Assembly (NCBI GenBank): GCA_027488165.1
Contig: JAIYCF010000079.1
Location: 1 to 5,482 of the forward strand
Length of the DNA stretch: 5,482 bases
Source: Streptomycetaceae bacterium
GTDB lineage: Bacteria > Actinomycetota > Actinomycetes > Nanopelagicales > Nanopelagicaceae
Direction: 5' to 3'
Position 1 is the stretch's first letter; each line of letters begins with the position of its first letter. Below are positions 1 to 5,393 of the stretch, piece by piece. The translations under genes were made by a program, and so were the position numbers. The notes beneath the pieces were generated by a model, which worked only from the letters and a program-made list of their open reading frames with translations, searched no databases and was not told the origin of the DNA.

Positions 1-92
1 GGTCCGGCACAAGCACCGCGTCCTGCTTCATCTACTCCGGCAAGTGGCGTTATACCCGCTTCGATTAGCAGCGATTCAATTACCTTCACCAT
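1..92 (-). CDS. rnhB: Ribonuclease HII, N-terminal fragment (runs off the window)
   Basis: RNase HII cleaves the RNA strand of RNA-DNA hybrids and nicks at single ribonucleotides misincorporated into DNA. Only the first 30 codons are present. The translation starts MVKVIESLLIEAG and reaches the family signature GVDEAGRGACAGP at about residues 19-31, where D21 and E22 are the first two catalytic metal-binding acidic residues of the type 2 RNase H fold. The gene continues beyond position 1. It begins 13 nt after the lepB stop on the same strand, the usual lepB-rnhB order in Actinobacteria, so it is probably co-transcribed. The ATG at 92-90 has no recognisable Shine-Dalgarno sequence before it. 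A GTG one codon later is an alternative start. The identification is firm despite the short length because the signature is so specific. Confidence 0.9.
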   Translation of the reverse strand, partial: MVKVIESLLIEAGITPLAGVDEAGRGACAG

Positions 93-105
93 TTAAAGCA
101 ACTAG

Positions 106-759
106 CTACTTAAGCGAAGAGTAAGAGCTAACTATTCCTAGATTCTTTATCGGCCAGATAATTCCGATAACGCGCCCAGTGACTTTAGAAGTAGGCACCA
201 TTCCTTGATTTATATCATCTTGGTGGAAACGTGAATCAGCGCTGGCGCCACGGTGATCTCCCATGACCCAGACTTTTCCTTCAGGTACGGTGACATTAAA
301 TTTAGTATCGCTGGGTGAATTTCCCGCGAAGATATACGGCTCATCAATCTCAACACCATTGATCATTAACTTCTTACTCTTGGCACAGCATTCGACTTTA
401 TCGCCGGCAACACCAATAACGCGCTTAACCAGATATTGCTTTGCAGGATTCGGTAGAACACCAACAGCAACAAAGCCTTCTTTGATCTTGGCTAAATATT
501 TATTTCCATCACCGGTGTACGGCTCAGGGAGCCAATTATCGGGATCGCGAAAGACAACCACATCTCCGCGATTTATAGATTTGCTAATGAAAGGGACTTT
601 ATTGACCGCGACGCGATCATTGACCTGAAGGGTGTTCTCCATAGAGCCCGAAGGAATATAGAAGAACTGAACTAGAAATGATTTGATGACGAGCGAAACT
701 GCGAGCGCGACAACAACGAGAATAGGTAACTCGCGTAGAAGCGAGCCCTTGCGTGGCAT
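106..759 (-). CDS. lepB: Signal peptidase I (type I leader peptidase)
   Basis: This membrane-bound Ser/Lys protease removes signal peptides from exported proteins on the outer face of the cytoplasmic membrane. The 217-residue protein has one N-terminal membrane segment (about 10-30) after a short positively charged start (MPRK), followed by the family boxes in order: IPSGSMENTL at 35-44 with the nucleophile S39, GDVVVFRDP at 65-73, YLVKRVIGVAGD at 109-120 with the general-base lysine K112, and MGDHRGASADSRFH at 166-179. A Cys pair (124-125) follows box D, as I recall for actinobacterial homologues. Length and architecture are those of an intact single-pass enzyme. It lies 14 nt downstream of rplS and 13 nt upstream of rnhB. 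The sequence before its ATG is pyrimidine-rich (CTCTTCTCT) and has no Shine-Dalgarno, so translation probably depends on coupling to rplS. Confidence 0.96.
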   Translation of the reverse strand: MPRKGSLLRELPILVVVALAVSLVIKSFLVQFFYIPSGSMENTLQVNDRVAVNKVPFISKSINRGDVVVFRDPDNWLPEPYTGDGNKYLAKIKEGFVAVGVLPNPAKQYLVKRVIGVAGDKVECCAKSKKLMINGVEIDEPYIFAGNSPSDTKFNVTVPEGKVWVMGDHRGASADSRFHQDDINQGMVPTSKVTGRVIGIIWPIKNLGIVSSYSSLK

Positions 760-773
760 TAGAGAAGAGTTAC

Positions 774-1322
774 TTAGTTAGCAGGCTTGTCTTCAGCAGC
801 AGGTGCTTCTTCAGCAACTGCAACTTCTTCAACTGCTGGTGCCTCTGCTACAACTTCAACTGTTTCAACAACAGCTTCGACAACAGGAGCCTCTGCCACT
901 ACTTCCTCTACAGCCGGAGCCTCAACGATTATTTCCTTCTCAGGAGTTGAGAGAATTCCATCGCCGTAACCTTCGATGCCATCGCGCTTTTCGCGAATCT
1001 TGGCAGCCTTGCCGCGGAGATCGCGGAGGTAGTAAAGCTTGGCGCGACGTACATCGCCCTTCTTTACGAGTTCAATCTTTTCAATAACTGGTGTGTGTAC
1101 TGGGAAGGTACGTTCTACTCCAACGCCGTAAGAAACCTTACGGATTGTGAAAGTTTCGCGAACGCCATCGCCTTGGCGACGGATAACGATTCCTTGGAAG
1201 ACCTGGATACGGCTCTTGCTACCTTCGATAACGCGAACGTGGATCTTTAATTCATCTCCAGCGCGAAATTGTGGGACGTCATGGCGAAGTGACTTCGCAT
1301 CAACGGCATCAAGAATATTCAT
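774..1322 (-). CDS. rplS: 50S ribosomal protein L19 with acidic Ala/Glu/Val C-terminal extension
   Basis: L19 is a large-subunit protein at the interface with the 30S subunit, where it contributes to intersubunit bridges. The 182-residue product has a normal L19 core over about 1-117: FRAGDELKIHVRV (19-31), RIQVFQGIVIRR (38-49), FTIRKVSYGVGVERTFP (58-74) and a basic RRAKLYYLRDLRGKAAKIR stretch (92-110). The family is usually about 115 residues; the rest here is a low-complexity acidic tail. The start at 1322 is chosen because it gives the canonical N-terminus MNILDAVDAKSLR and has a good GAGGA ribosome-binding site 7 nt upstream. The reading frame stays open further upstream, to 1601, but that part overlaps sepH and is not L19-like. 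It heads a minus-strand operon with lepB and rnhB. The usual upstream neighbour trmD is absent; sepH lies there, divergent. Confidence 0.96.
   Translation of the reverse strand: MNILDAVDAKSLRHDVPQFRAGDELKIHVRVIEGSKSRIQVFQGIVIRRQGDGVRETFTIRKVSYGVGVERTFPVHTPVIEKIELVKKGDVRRAKLYYLRDLRGKAAKIREKRDGIEGYGDGILSTPEKEIIVEAPAVEEVVAEAPVVEAVVETVEVVAEAPAVEEVAVAEEAPAAEDKPAN
777..926 (-). repeat. Degenerate Ala/Glu/Val/Pro repeat encoding the L19 tail
   Basis: This stretch encodes L19 residues 133-182. The protein consists of variations on EAPAVEEV: the unit appears as EAPAVEEVV, EAPVVEAVV, EAPAVEEVAV and EAPAAED. By count it has 13 Glu, 1 Asp and a single Lys, so it is strongly acidic and probably disordered. 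At DNA level GCAGAGGC(T/A)CC recurs twice, and the strand is GNN-codon rich, which leaves other frames open and yields spurious ORFs on the opposite strand. It presumably grew by slippage or unequal exchange followed by drift. Confidence 0.8.
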
Positions 1323-1329
1323 CGTAAGG

Positions 1330-1334
1330 TCCTC
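1330..1334 (-). promoter_or_regulatory. Shine-Dalgarno sequence of rplS
   Basis: On the minus strand this reads GAGGA, 7 nt before the ATG at 1322. It decides the rplS start against the much longer upstream-open frame. It is the only clear Shine-Dalgarno sequence in the window. Confidence 0.8.
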
Positions 1335-1356
1335 ATCTATTTTTAAGCGTTTACAA

Positions 1357-1377
1357 GCGCAACCAAAAGTGCCGCGC
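1357..1377 (-). promoter_or_regulatory. Hairpin in the rplS 5' leader
   Basis: Read on the minus strand, GCGCGGC and GTTGCGC flank a 7-nt loop (ACTTTTG). The arms can form a 7-bp stem including two G-U pairs. On the plus strand the same positions give A-C mismatches, so the hairpin favours rplS mRNA. It would begin within a few nucleotides of the predicted transcript 5' end. It could protect the 5' end or take part in L19 autoregulation, but no known leader family is recognised and a stem this short can occur by chance. Confidence 0.35.
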
Positions 1378-1386
1378 AGACTGCGT

Positions 1387-1395
1387 ATCTTGCCA
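1387..1395 (-). promoter_or_regulatory. Extended -10 promoter of the rplS-lepB-rnhB operon
   Basis: The minus strand reads TGGCAAGAT here: a TGn extension followed by the -10-like hexamer CAAGAT, as in many actinobacterial housekeeping promoters. No convincing -35 is seen; TTACGC at 1416-1411, 18 nt upstream, is the nearest candidate and weak. Transcription would start near 1380 and give a leader of about 58 nt. It is the best candidate in the 169-nt gap between the divergent rplS and sepH. Confidence 0.5.
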
Positions 1396-1475
1396 CAGAT
1401 GGGGCGCCGAGCGTAAATCGGCCTTTTCCCCCGTTCAGCCAAGGGCTCACCCTGCCCAACTTTCTCACCCGCTGC

Positions 1476-1484
1476 GGGTATCCT
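1476..1484 (+). promoter_or_regulatory. -10 element of sepH, predicted leaderless transcript
   Basis: GGGTATCCT contains a TANNNT -10 hexamer (TATCCT, 1479-1484) ending exactly 7 nt before the sepH ATG. That spacing puts the transcription start on or next to the A of the start codon. No Shine-Dalgarno lies between, which supports a leaderless mRNA. No -35 match is visible at the expected distance. The same GGGTANNNT-N7-ATG layout precedes psuG. Confidence 0.6.
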
Positions 1485-1491
1485 CGCCCAC

Positions 1492-2400
1492 ATGACTGAG
1501 CTACGCCTAACCGGCAAGACCCCAGATGGGGTGCATCTAGCGCTCACCGATAACGATGGCAACGAACACACTTTGCGAATCAGCGACACCCTTCGCGCCA
1601 CCGTAAATCAACCACGTTTAACTTCTGTACCAGTTGGCGACGAGAACGAAGTGATGAGCGTTAAGGAGATTCAACGCCGTCTGCGCGCTGGCGAAACTAT
1701 GGAAGTAATTGCTCGCGATGGAAATATTTCAGTAGATAAAGTTGAACGTTTCTCTGGGCCAATTTTGCAAGAGCGTTTATTCATAATCGATCAAGTACAT
1801 GGCTTAACTCCACGTCGTGAAGGTAAAGAGACCGCTAAAGATGCGCCAACCTTTCTTGACATTGTTATTTCAAAGCTGGCACCACGCGGTGTAGATATAG
1901 ACGCGATTGATTGGAACACCTGGCGTTTAGAAGATGGCACTTGGACTATCGAACTTCATTATCCAAACCGCGATGGCGTTGGATCTGCACAGTTCTCATT
2001 CGATACCCATCGCCGTTCAATTACTCCGCTCGATGACAATGCAGCGTGGATGACCGGTGAAGCAGCGCCTGTGCGCCGCATCGAACCTGGTTTGGTCTAT
2101 GCCGAACCATCACATCCTTCACGTATTGAAGAACGCACCGAACCACGCGAACCAATTCGCATCGATAGCGCGCCTGTACGCAGTATCTCTTCAATTCTCG
2201 ATGATCTGCCTGATAACGATCCAACGGATGAAGAATTTGAAGCTGAAGTTAGCCGCGAGACACCACGTTTAGTTTCAATTCGCGAGACACCAGCACCTGG
2301 CGATAGCCAAGATGGAATTACCGCACGCGCCAAAGTTCCTTCATGGGATGAAATTATGTTTGGTCGCAAAACAACCGAAGAACCAACCCCCGAAAACTAA
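1492..2400 (+). CDS. sepH: Septation protein SepH (DUF3071 family)
   Basis: SepH is an actinobacterial cell-division protein that, in Streptomyces, binds FtsZ and promotes filament assembly. The 302-residue protein starts MTELRLTGKTPDGVHLALTD and carries the conserved DUF3071 region over about 1-185, including a helix-turn-helix-like segment around 55-90 (MSVKEIQRRLRAGETMEVIA) and the WNTWRLEDGTWTIELHYP block (141-158). A charged, probably disordered linker (about 190-275) leads to the short C-terminal block VPSWDEIMFG (282-291), which I recall as conserved in the family. It is slightly shorter than Streptomyces SepH (about 340 residues, from memory), mainly in the linker. The start is supported by a -10 hexamer 7 nt upstream. 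The gene diverges from rplS and converges with the phosphodiesterase, sharing stop-codon bases. Despite the helix-turn-helix, DNA binding need not be its main role. Confidence 0.92.
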   Translation: MTELRLTGKTPDGVHLALTDNDGNEHTLRISDTLRATVNQPRLTSVPVGDENEVMSVKEIQRRLRAGETMEVIARDGNISVDKVERFSGPILQERLFIIDQVHGLTPRREGKETAKDAPTFLDIVISKLAPRGVDIDAIDWNTWRLEDGTWTIELHYPNRDGVGSAQFSFDTHRRSITPLDDNAAWMTGEAAPVRRIEPGLVYAEPSHPSRIEERTEPREPIRIDSAPVRSISSILDDLPDNDPTDEEFEAEVSRETPRLVSIRETPAPGDSQDGITARAKVPSWDEIMFGRKTTEEPTPEN

Positions 2401-3500
2401 CTCGTTACATGGGTTAGTAGCGGTACAAAACTTTCAATATCTGTCGCACCGCCATGGTGTCCCACCATTGATCCTTCTTGTTTTTCGCGCTCTGCTTCGA
2501 TCAAGATCATTTCTCCATGCGCAACCGCAATTACATCTCCCATACGATCCGATGCATCAAGTGAAACTTCGCTACCAAATAGCCCTGCTGCAATAGCTTG
2601 ATCGCGCAGATAAACAGTGGCCTTCTCCCCCAAATATTCTTCCCAGCGCGATGCCACTTCTTGATGTGCAGAAAGCGGAGCGCCTTCGGCCAGATATAGG
2701 TGGCGGGCACGAGGTTCGCCGGCAATGGTTGCGATATCAGTTGCTAAGCCATTATCTTGGCCAATAACTATCTTTTCGCCAACATTGATCATGCCGTGAT
2801 CAGCAGTTAGCCAAATTCTGGTTTTGCGCGGCAGTTTCTTTAGCAAGTTCGCAACCAGTTGATCAATGGCAACAAGCGCGGCCAACCATTTCTCTGAACC
2901 AACGCCATCGCTATGGCCAGCAACATCTAATTCGTTTACGTAGAGATAGACAAATGATGGCGTCTTCTTTAACGCCTCGACCGTTTCGGTTACTAAATCT
3001 TCGTGGATATTGGCACCACGGTAATTTGCACCGCGAAAGACTGCGCGCGTAAAACCAGTATCTTCATAACGCTTTGCCGCAACGTGGGTGACGTTAATAT
3101 CTGCAGCCATTGCGCGCTCGAATAAAGTAGGAACAGGTTGCCAAATCGCTGGATCAACTCGTTCATCCCATTTAAGTGAATTAAGAATTCGCCCACCACT
3201 GCGTGGAACTTGCACGGTGTAACCGAGCATGCCATGAGTTCCTGGATTAACTCCAGTAGTTAGCGTTGCCAGGCTTGTCGCAGTTGTTGAAGGAAATGAA
3301 GTTCGCACGGCGCCATGACGAATCAATGAGGTAAGAGTTGGGATATAGCTAGAAAACTTTTCAACTGCATCTGCGCCCAAGCCATCAACTAGAAAGAGCA
3401 GTTCTCGCCCGCTCGGGCTTTGGCCACAATTTATTTGATCGCTGGCATCGCTTAAACCTAGGCTGGCAAAGAGCGAAGGAGTGATTTGCGAGAGATGCAC
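2397..3500 (-). CDS. Alkaline-phosphatase-superfamily phosphodiesterase / nucleotide pyrophosphatase-like protein
   Basis: A 367-residue two-metal phosphohydrolase of the type I phosphodiesterase/nucleotide pyrophosphatase group. Visible metal-site and nucleophile motifs are LFLVDGLGADA (35-45, D39), SFPSTTATSLATLTTG (68-83; the nucleophile is probably T73, or T72), ELDVAGHSDG (190-199; D192, H196), TADHGM (232-237; D234, H235) and GHHGG (347-351; H348). The set is complete, so the protein should be active. The substrate cannot be read from the sequence; a nucleotide or other phosphodiester is possible. There is no signal peptide or membrane segment, so it is probably cytoplasmic. The start is GTG at 3500, with a TGn-GAAGAT promoter just upstream and no Shine-Dalgarno, implying a leaderless transcript. 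It diverges from psuG across 32 bp and overlaps sepH by 4 bp at the 3' ends. Confidence 0.88.
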   Translation of the reverse strand: MHLSQITPSLFASLGLSDASDQINCGQSPSGRELLFLVDGLGADAVEKFSSYIPTLTSLIRHGAVRTSFPSTTATSLATLTTGVNPGTHGMLGYTVQVPRSGGRILNSLKWDERVDPAIWQPVPTLFERAMAADINVTHVAAKRYEDTGFTRAVFRGANYRGANIHEDLVTETVEALKKTPSFVYLYVNELDVAGHSDGVGSEKWLAALVAIDQLVANLLKKLPRKTRIWLTADHGMINVGEKIVIGQDNGLATDIATIAGEPRARHLYLAEGAPLSAHQEVASRWEEYLGEKATVYLRDQAIAAGLFGSEVSLDASDRMGDVIAVAHGEMILIEAEREKQEGSMVGHHGGATDIESFVPLLTHVTS

Positions 3501-3506
3501 GGAGGT

Positions 3507-3515
3507 ATCTTCTCA
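3507..3515 (-). promoter_or_regulatory. Extended -10 of the phosphodiesterase gene, predicted leaderless
   Basis: The minus strand reads TGAGAAGAT, a TGn extension plus the hexamer GAAGAT, ending 6 nt before the GTG start at 3500. This places the transcription start at or beside the start codon. The bases between are ACCTCC, the opposite of a Shine-Dalgarno, which fits leaderless initiation. No -35 match is seen; that position would fall on the psuG start codon. Confidence 0.5.
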
Positions 3516-3516
3516 C

Positions 3517-3525
3517 GGGTAAGGT
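3517..3525 (+). promoter_or_regulatory. -10 element of the psuG-psuK operon, predicted leaderless
   Basis: GGGTAAGGT contains TAAGGT (3520-3525), matching TANNNT, and ends exactly 7 nt before the psuG ATG at 3533, the same geometry as at sepH. No Shine-Dalgarno lies between. It sits 7 bp from the oppositely oriented -10 of the phosphodiesterase gene, so polymerases could not occupy both promoters at once. Confidence 0.6.
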
Positions 3526-3532
3526 TGGGCTT

Positions 3533-4447
3533 ATGAGCCACCGTATGCCATTTACTCCATCGCCTGAAGTTGCTGCAGCACTGGCTGAAGGAAAACCAAT
3601 AGTTGCACTTGAATCAACGATCATCAGCCACGGTCTACCGCGTCCACAGAATTTAGAAGTAGCGCGTGAAGTTGAAGATATCGTCCGTGATCACGGCGCA
3701 GTTCCTGCAACTATTGCGGTAATTGATGGGGTTGTTCATATCGGGTTAACTGATGACCAATTAAAGGCAATTGCTAATCGCGATGACATCGCCAAGGCAT
3801 CTAGTCGCGACCTAGCCATTATCTCGGCTAGCAAGAAGAGCGCCGCAACCACGGTTGCCGCAACTGCGCACTTAGCGGCTCTTGCTGGAATCCGCGTCTT
3901 TGCAACTGGTGGTTTGGGTGGTGTTCACCGTGATGCCAATGAAACTTTCGATGAATCAGCAGACCTTACGGCGCTCTCACAATTAGATATCACCGTCGTT
4001 TGCGCAGGTGTTAAATCAATTCTCGATGTGGCAGCAACTTTAGAACGATTAGAAACACTTGCTATTGGTGTTGTTGGATATAAGACAACCGCCTTTCCAG
4101 GTTTCTATCTAACTGATTCAGGTTTTACTATCGAACACCGCGTAGAAAGCGCTGCTGAGATCGCGCAGATTATTCATTCCCGCGAGGCGCTAAAGACCAA
4201 TAAGAGCGCGCTAGTTGTCGCAAATCCGGTAAAGCATGAGATGGATCGCAAGCGCCATGATGCGATCTTGAAGAGCGGGCTATCTGGTGCGCGTAAGGCC
4301 GGCATCATCGGCAAAGCGGTTACTCCTTTCCTTCTCGAGCATTTCCACACTGCCAGCGAAGGCGAATCTCTTTCGGTAAATATCGAAATCATTAAATCTA
4401 ACTCAGCACTGGCAGCTGATATCGCCGTTGCTAAGCAGCGGCACTAA
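3533..4447 (+). CDS. psuG: Pseudouridine-5'-phosphate glycosidase
   Basis: PsuG splits the C-C glycosidic bond of pseudouridine 5'-phosphate to give uracil and ribose 5-phosphate; the reaction is reversible. The 304-residue protein matches the E. coli enzyme (about 312) along its length. Key blocks are IVALESTIISHGLPRPQN (23-40, E27), GAVPATIAVIDG (55-66), FATGGLGGVHR (123-133, H132), TFDESADL (138-145, metal-binding Asp region), VCAGVKSILD (156-165), LVVANPV (227-233) and SVNIEII (281-287, N283). K161 aligns with the E. coli lysine (K166) that forms the Schiff base with ribose. The ATG at 3533 is preferred to one 4 codons later because the -10 lies 7 nt before it. It is first in an operon with a PfkB kinase that would supply its substrate. 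The enzyme is cytoplasmic. Confidence 0.95.
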   Translation: MSHRMPFTPSPEVAAALAEGKPIVALESTIISHGLPRPQNLEVAREVEDIVRDHGAVPATIAVIDGVVHIGLTDDQLKAIANRDDIAKASSRDLAIISASKKSAATTVAATAHLAALAGIRVFATGGLGGVHRDANETFDESADLTALSQLDITVVCAGVKSILDVAATLERLETLAIGVVGYKTTAFPGFYLTDSGFTIEHRVESAAEIAQIIHSREALKTNKSALVVANPVKHEMDRKRHDAILKSGLSGARKAGIIGKAVTPFLLEHFHTASEGESLSVNIEIIKSNSALAADIAVAKQRH

Positions 4448-4449
4448 CC

Positions 4450-4455
4450 AAGAGA
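4450..4455 (+). promoter_or_regulatory. Weak ribosome-binding site of the PfkB kinase gene
   Basis: AAGAGA lies 7 nt before the ATG at 4463, inside the 15-nt gap after the psuG stop. It is a poor match to AGGAGG, so translational coupling to psuG probably contributes. Confidence 0.4.
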
Positions 4456-4462
4456 TATTTAA

Positions 4463-5368
4463 ATGACAATTAACGTTCTATGTATTGGCGATGTAATGCT
4501 CGATGTGATCGCTCGCATAAACGTTTCTCCACAAAAGATTAATTACGGCAGCGATACCGCAAGCCATATCAGCACCAGCAGTGGTGGAGCAGCCGGCAAT
4601 GTCGCCGCCTGGTTAACGCGCACTGATGCGCGAAGCACAATCGTTAGCCATGTCGGAGATGATCCAGCGGGCGCTGCAATCGTCGCGGAATTTGATTCCC
4701 TTGGCGTAAGTCACGGGGATCTAGTTATTCCAGGTGAAACCTCGGGCGTTGTTGTGGTTCTCGTTGACTCATCAGGTGAGCGCACAATGTTTCCTGATAA
4801 GGGTGCAAACTCAAGATTAGTTGTGGATGATCTCCCAGATCTCAGTCAATTTCAGGCGGTTTACATCTCAGGTTATGCGCTTTTAAATCCCCTAGCCCGC
4901 GATGGTGTGCTGGCAATGATCGCCAAGATAAAAGCGGATGGTCTACCAATTTACTTCGACCCAGCTTCAGTTGGCGCTATGAAAGATGTAACCGATAAAG
5001 AGCTGCACACCTGGTTTTCAATGATGGATGTAATTCTTTTAAATGAAGAGGAATCAATTTACTTAACTGGTTTAGTTGATATTGAACGCGCGCTTGATTA
5101 CTTGCTCGACTTCTCGCAAGTAGTTGTTATTAAGCGCGGCTCCGCTGGCGCAATCGCTAAAGCACGAGGCTTTGATTCCATTAGCCTTCCTGCAGTTGCA
5201 ACCACCGTTGTTGACACAACCGGGGCTGGAGATAGTTTCGCCGCAGGATTTATCGCCTCATTTTCCAAGAACCGCGATTTAACCGCTGCTTTACAGGCAG
5301 GTGGAGAGTTGGCTGCAGGTTGTGTTGCAATCGTCGGTGGTAGACCGCGTGTAGGTACCGCGATTTAG
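4463..5368 (+). CDS. psuK: PfkB-family carbohydrate kinase, probable pseudouridine kinase
   Basis: A ribokinase-fold kinase of 301 residues. The N-terminal PfkB signature appears as SSGGAAGNVAAWLTR (39-53) and the C-terminal one as DTTGAGDSFAAGF (251-263), with the catalytic base D257 and the anion hole GAGD. The intermediate VILLNEEE block (190-197) is also typical, so the enzyme looks intact. The family alone does not fix the substrate: ribose, nucleosides and other sugars are all used by relatives. Position decides the call, since the gene begins 15 nt after psuG. Pseudouridine kinase phosphorylates pseudouridine at the 5' position to make the PsuG substrate. E. coli has the order psuK-psuG, the reverse of this one, and from memory its N-terminal motif differs (IDV rather than GDVMLDV). 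Ribokinase or another nucleoside kinase is the main alternative. Confidence 0.75.
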   Translation: MTINVLCIGDVMLDVIARINVSPQKINYGSDTASHISTSSGGAAGNVAAWLTRTDARSTIVSHVGDDPAGAAIVAEFDSLGVSHGDLVIPGETSGVVVVLVDSSGERTMFPDKGANSRLVVDDLPDLSQFQAVYISGYALLNPLARDGVLAMIAKIKADGLPIYFDPASVGAMKDVTDKELHTWFSMMDVILLNEEESIYLTGLVDIERALDYLLDFSQVVVIKRGSAGAIAKARGFDSISLPAVATTVVDTTGAGDSFAAGFIASFSKNRDLTAALQAGGELAAGCVAIVGGRPRVGTAI

Positions 5369-5378
5369 CCATTTATCT

Positions 5379-5387
5379 TGGCAGAAT
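5379..5387 (+). promoter_or_regulatory. Extended -10 before the last ORF, predicted leaderless
   Basis: TGGCAGAAT combines a TGn extension with CAGAAT (5382-5387) and ends 6 nt before the ATG at 5394. It closely resembles TGGCAAGAT before rplS. No Shine-Dalgarno and no clear -35 are seen. If real, the last ORF is transcribed separately from psuG-psuK despite a gap of only 25 bp. Confidence 0.45.
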
Positions 5388-5393
5388 GCGCGC

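Noticed and set aside
263..628. Plus-strand open frame opposite lepB
   Set aside because: lepB contains all signal peptidase boxes in the other strand; this frame has no recognisable domain.
787..1087. Plus-strand open frames rich in Ser/Ala/Thr or Leu/Gln opposite rplS
   Set aside because: They are shadows of the low-complexity L19 tail; composition follows from the repeat and no ribosome-binding site or family match is seen.
1441..1456. GGGC/GCCC inverted repeat in the rplS-sepH gap as an operator or terminator
   Set aside because: Only a 4-bp stem with a GC-rich neighbourhood and no T-run; expected by chance.
1323..1601. Open minus-strand extension upstream of rplS that would add 93 residues to L19
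   Set aside because: It overlaps the sepH start, is Arg/Pro-rich without L19 similarity, and the canonical MNILDAVDAK start has a good Shine-Dalgarno.
2021..2369. Open frames in other phases and on the opposite strand of the sepH linker
   Set aside because: The sepH frame carries the conserved N- and C-terminal blocks; the others have no start signal or similarity.
3501..3505. GGAGG on the plus strand that looks like a strong Shine-Dalgarno
   Set aside because: It lies 27 nt before the psuG ATG with no nearer start codon, and upstream of the predicted psuG transcription start; it would not be in the mRNA.
5369..5393. Terminator between the PfkB kinase and the last ORF
   Set aside because: The 25-bp gap has no inverted repeat followed by a T-run.
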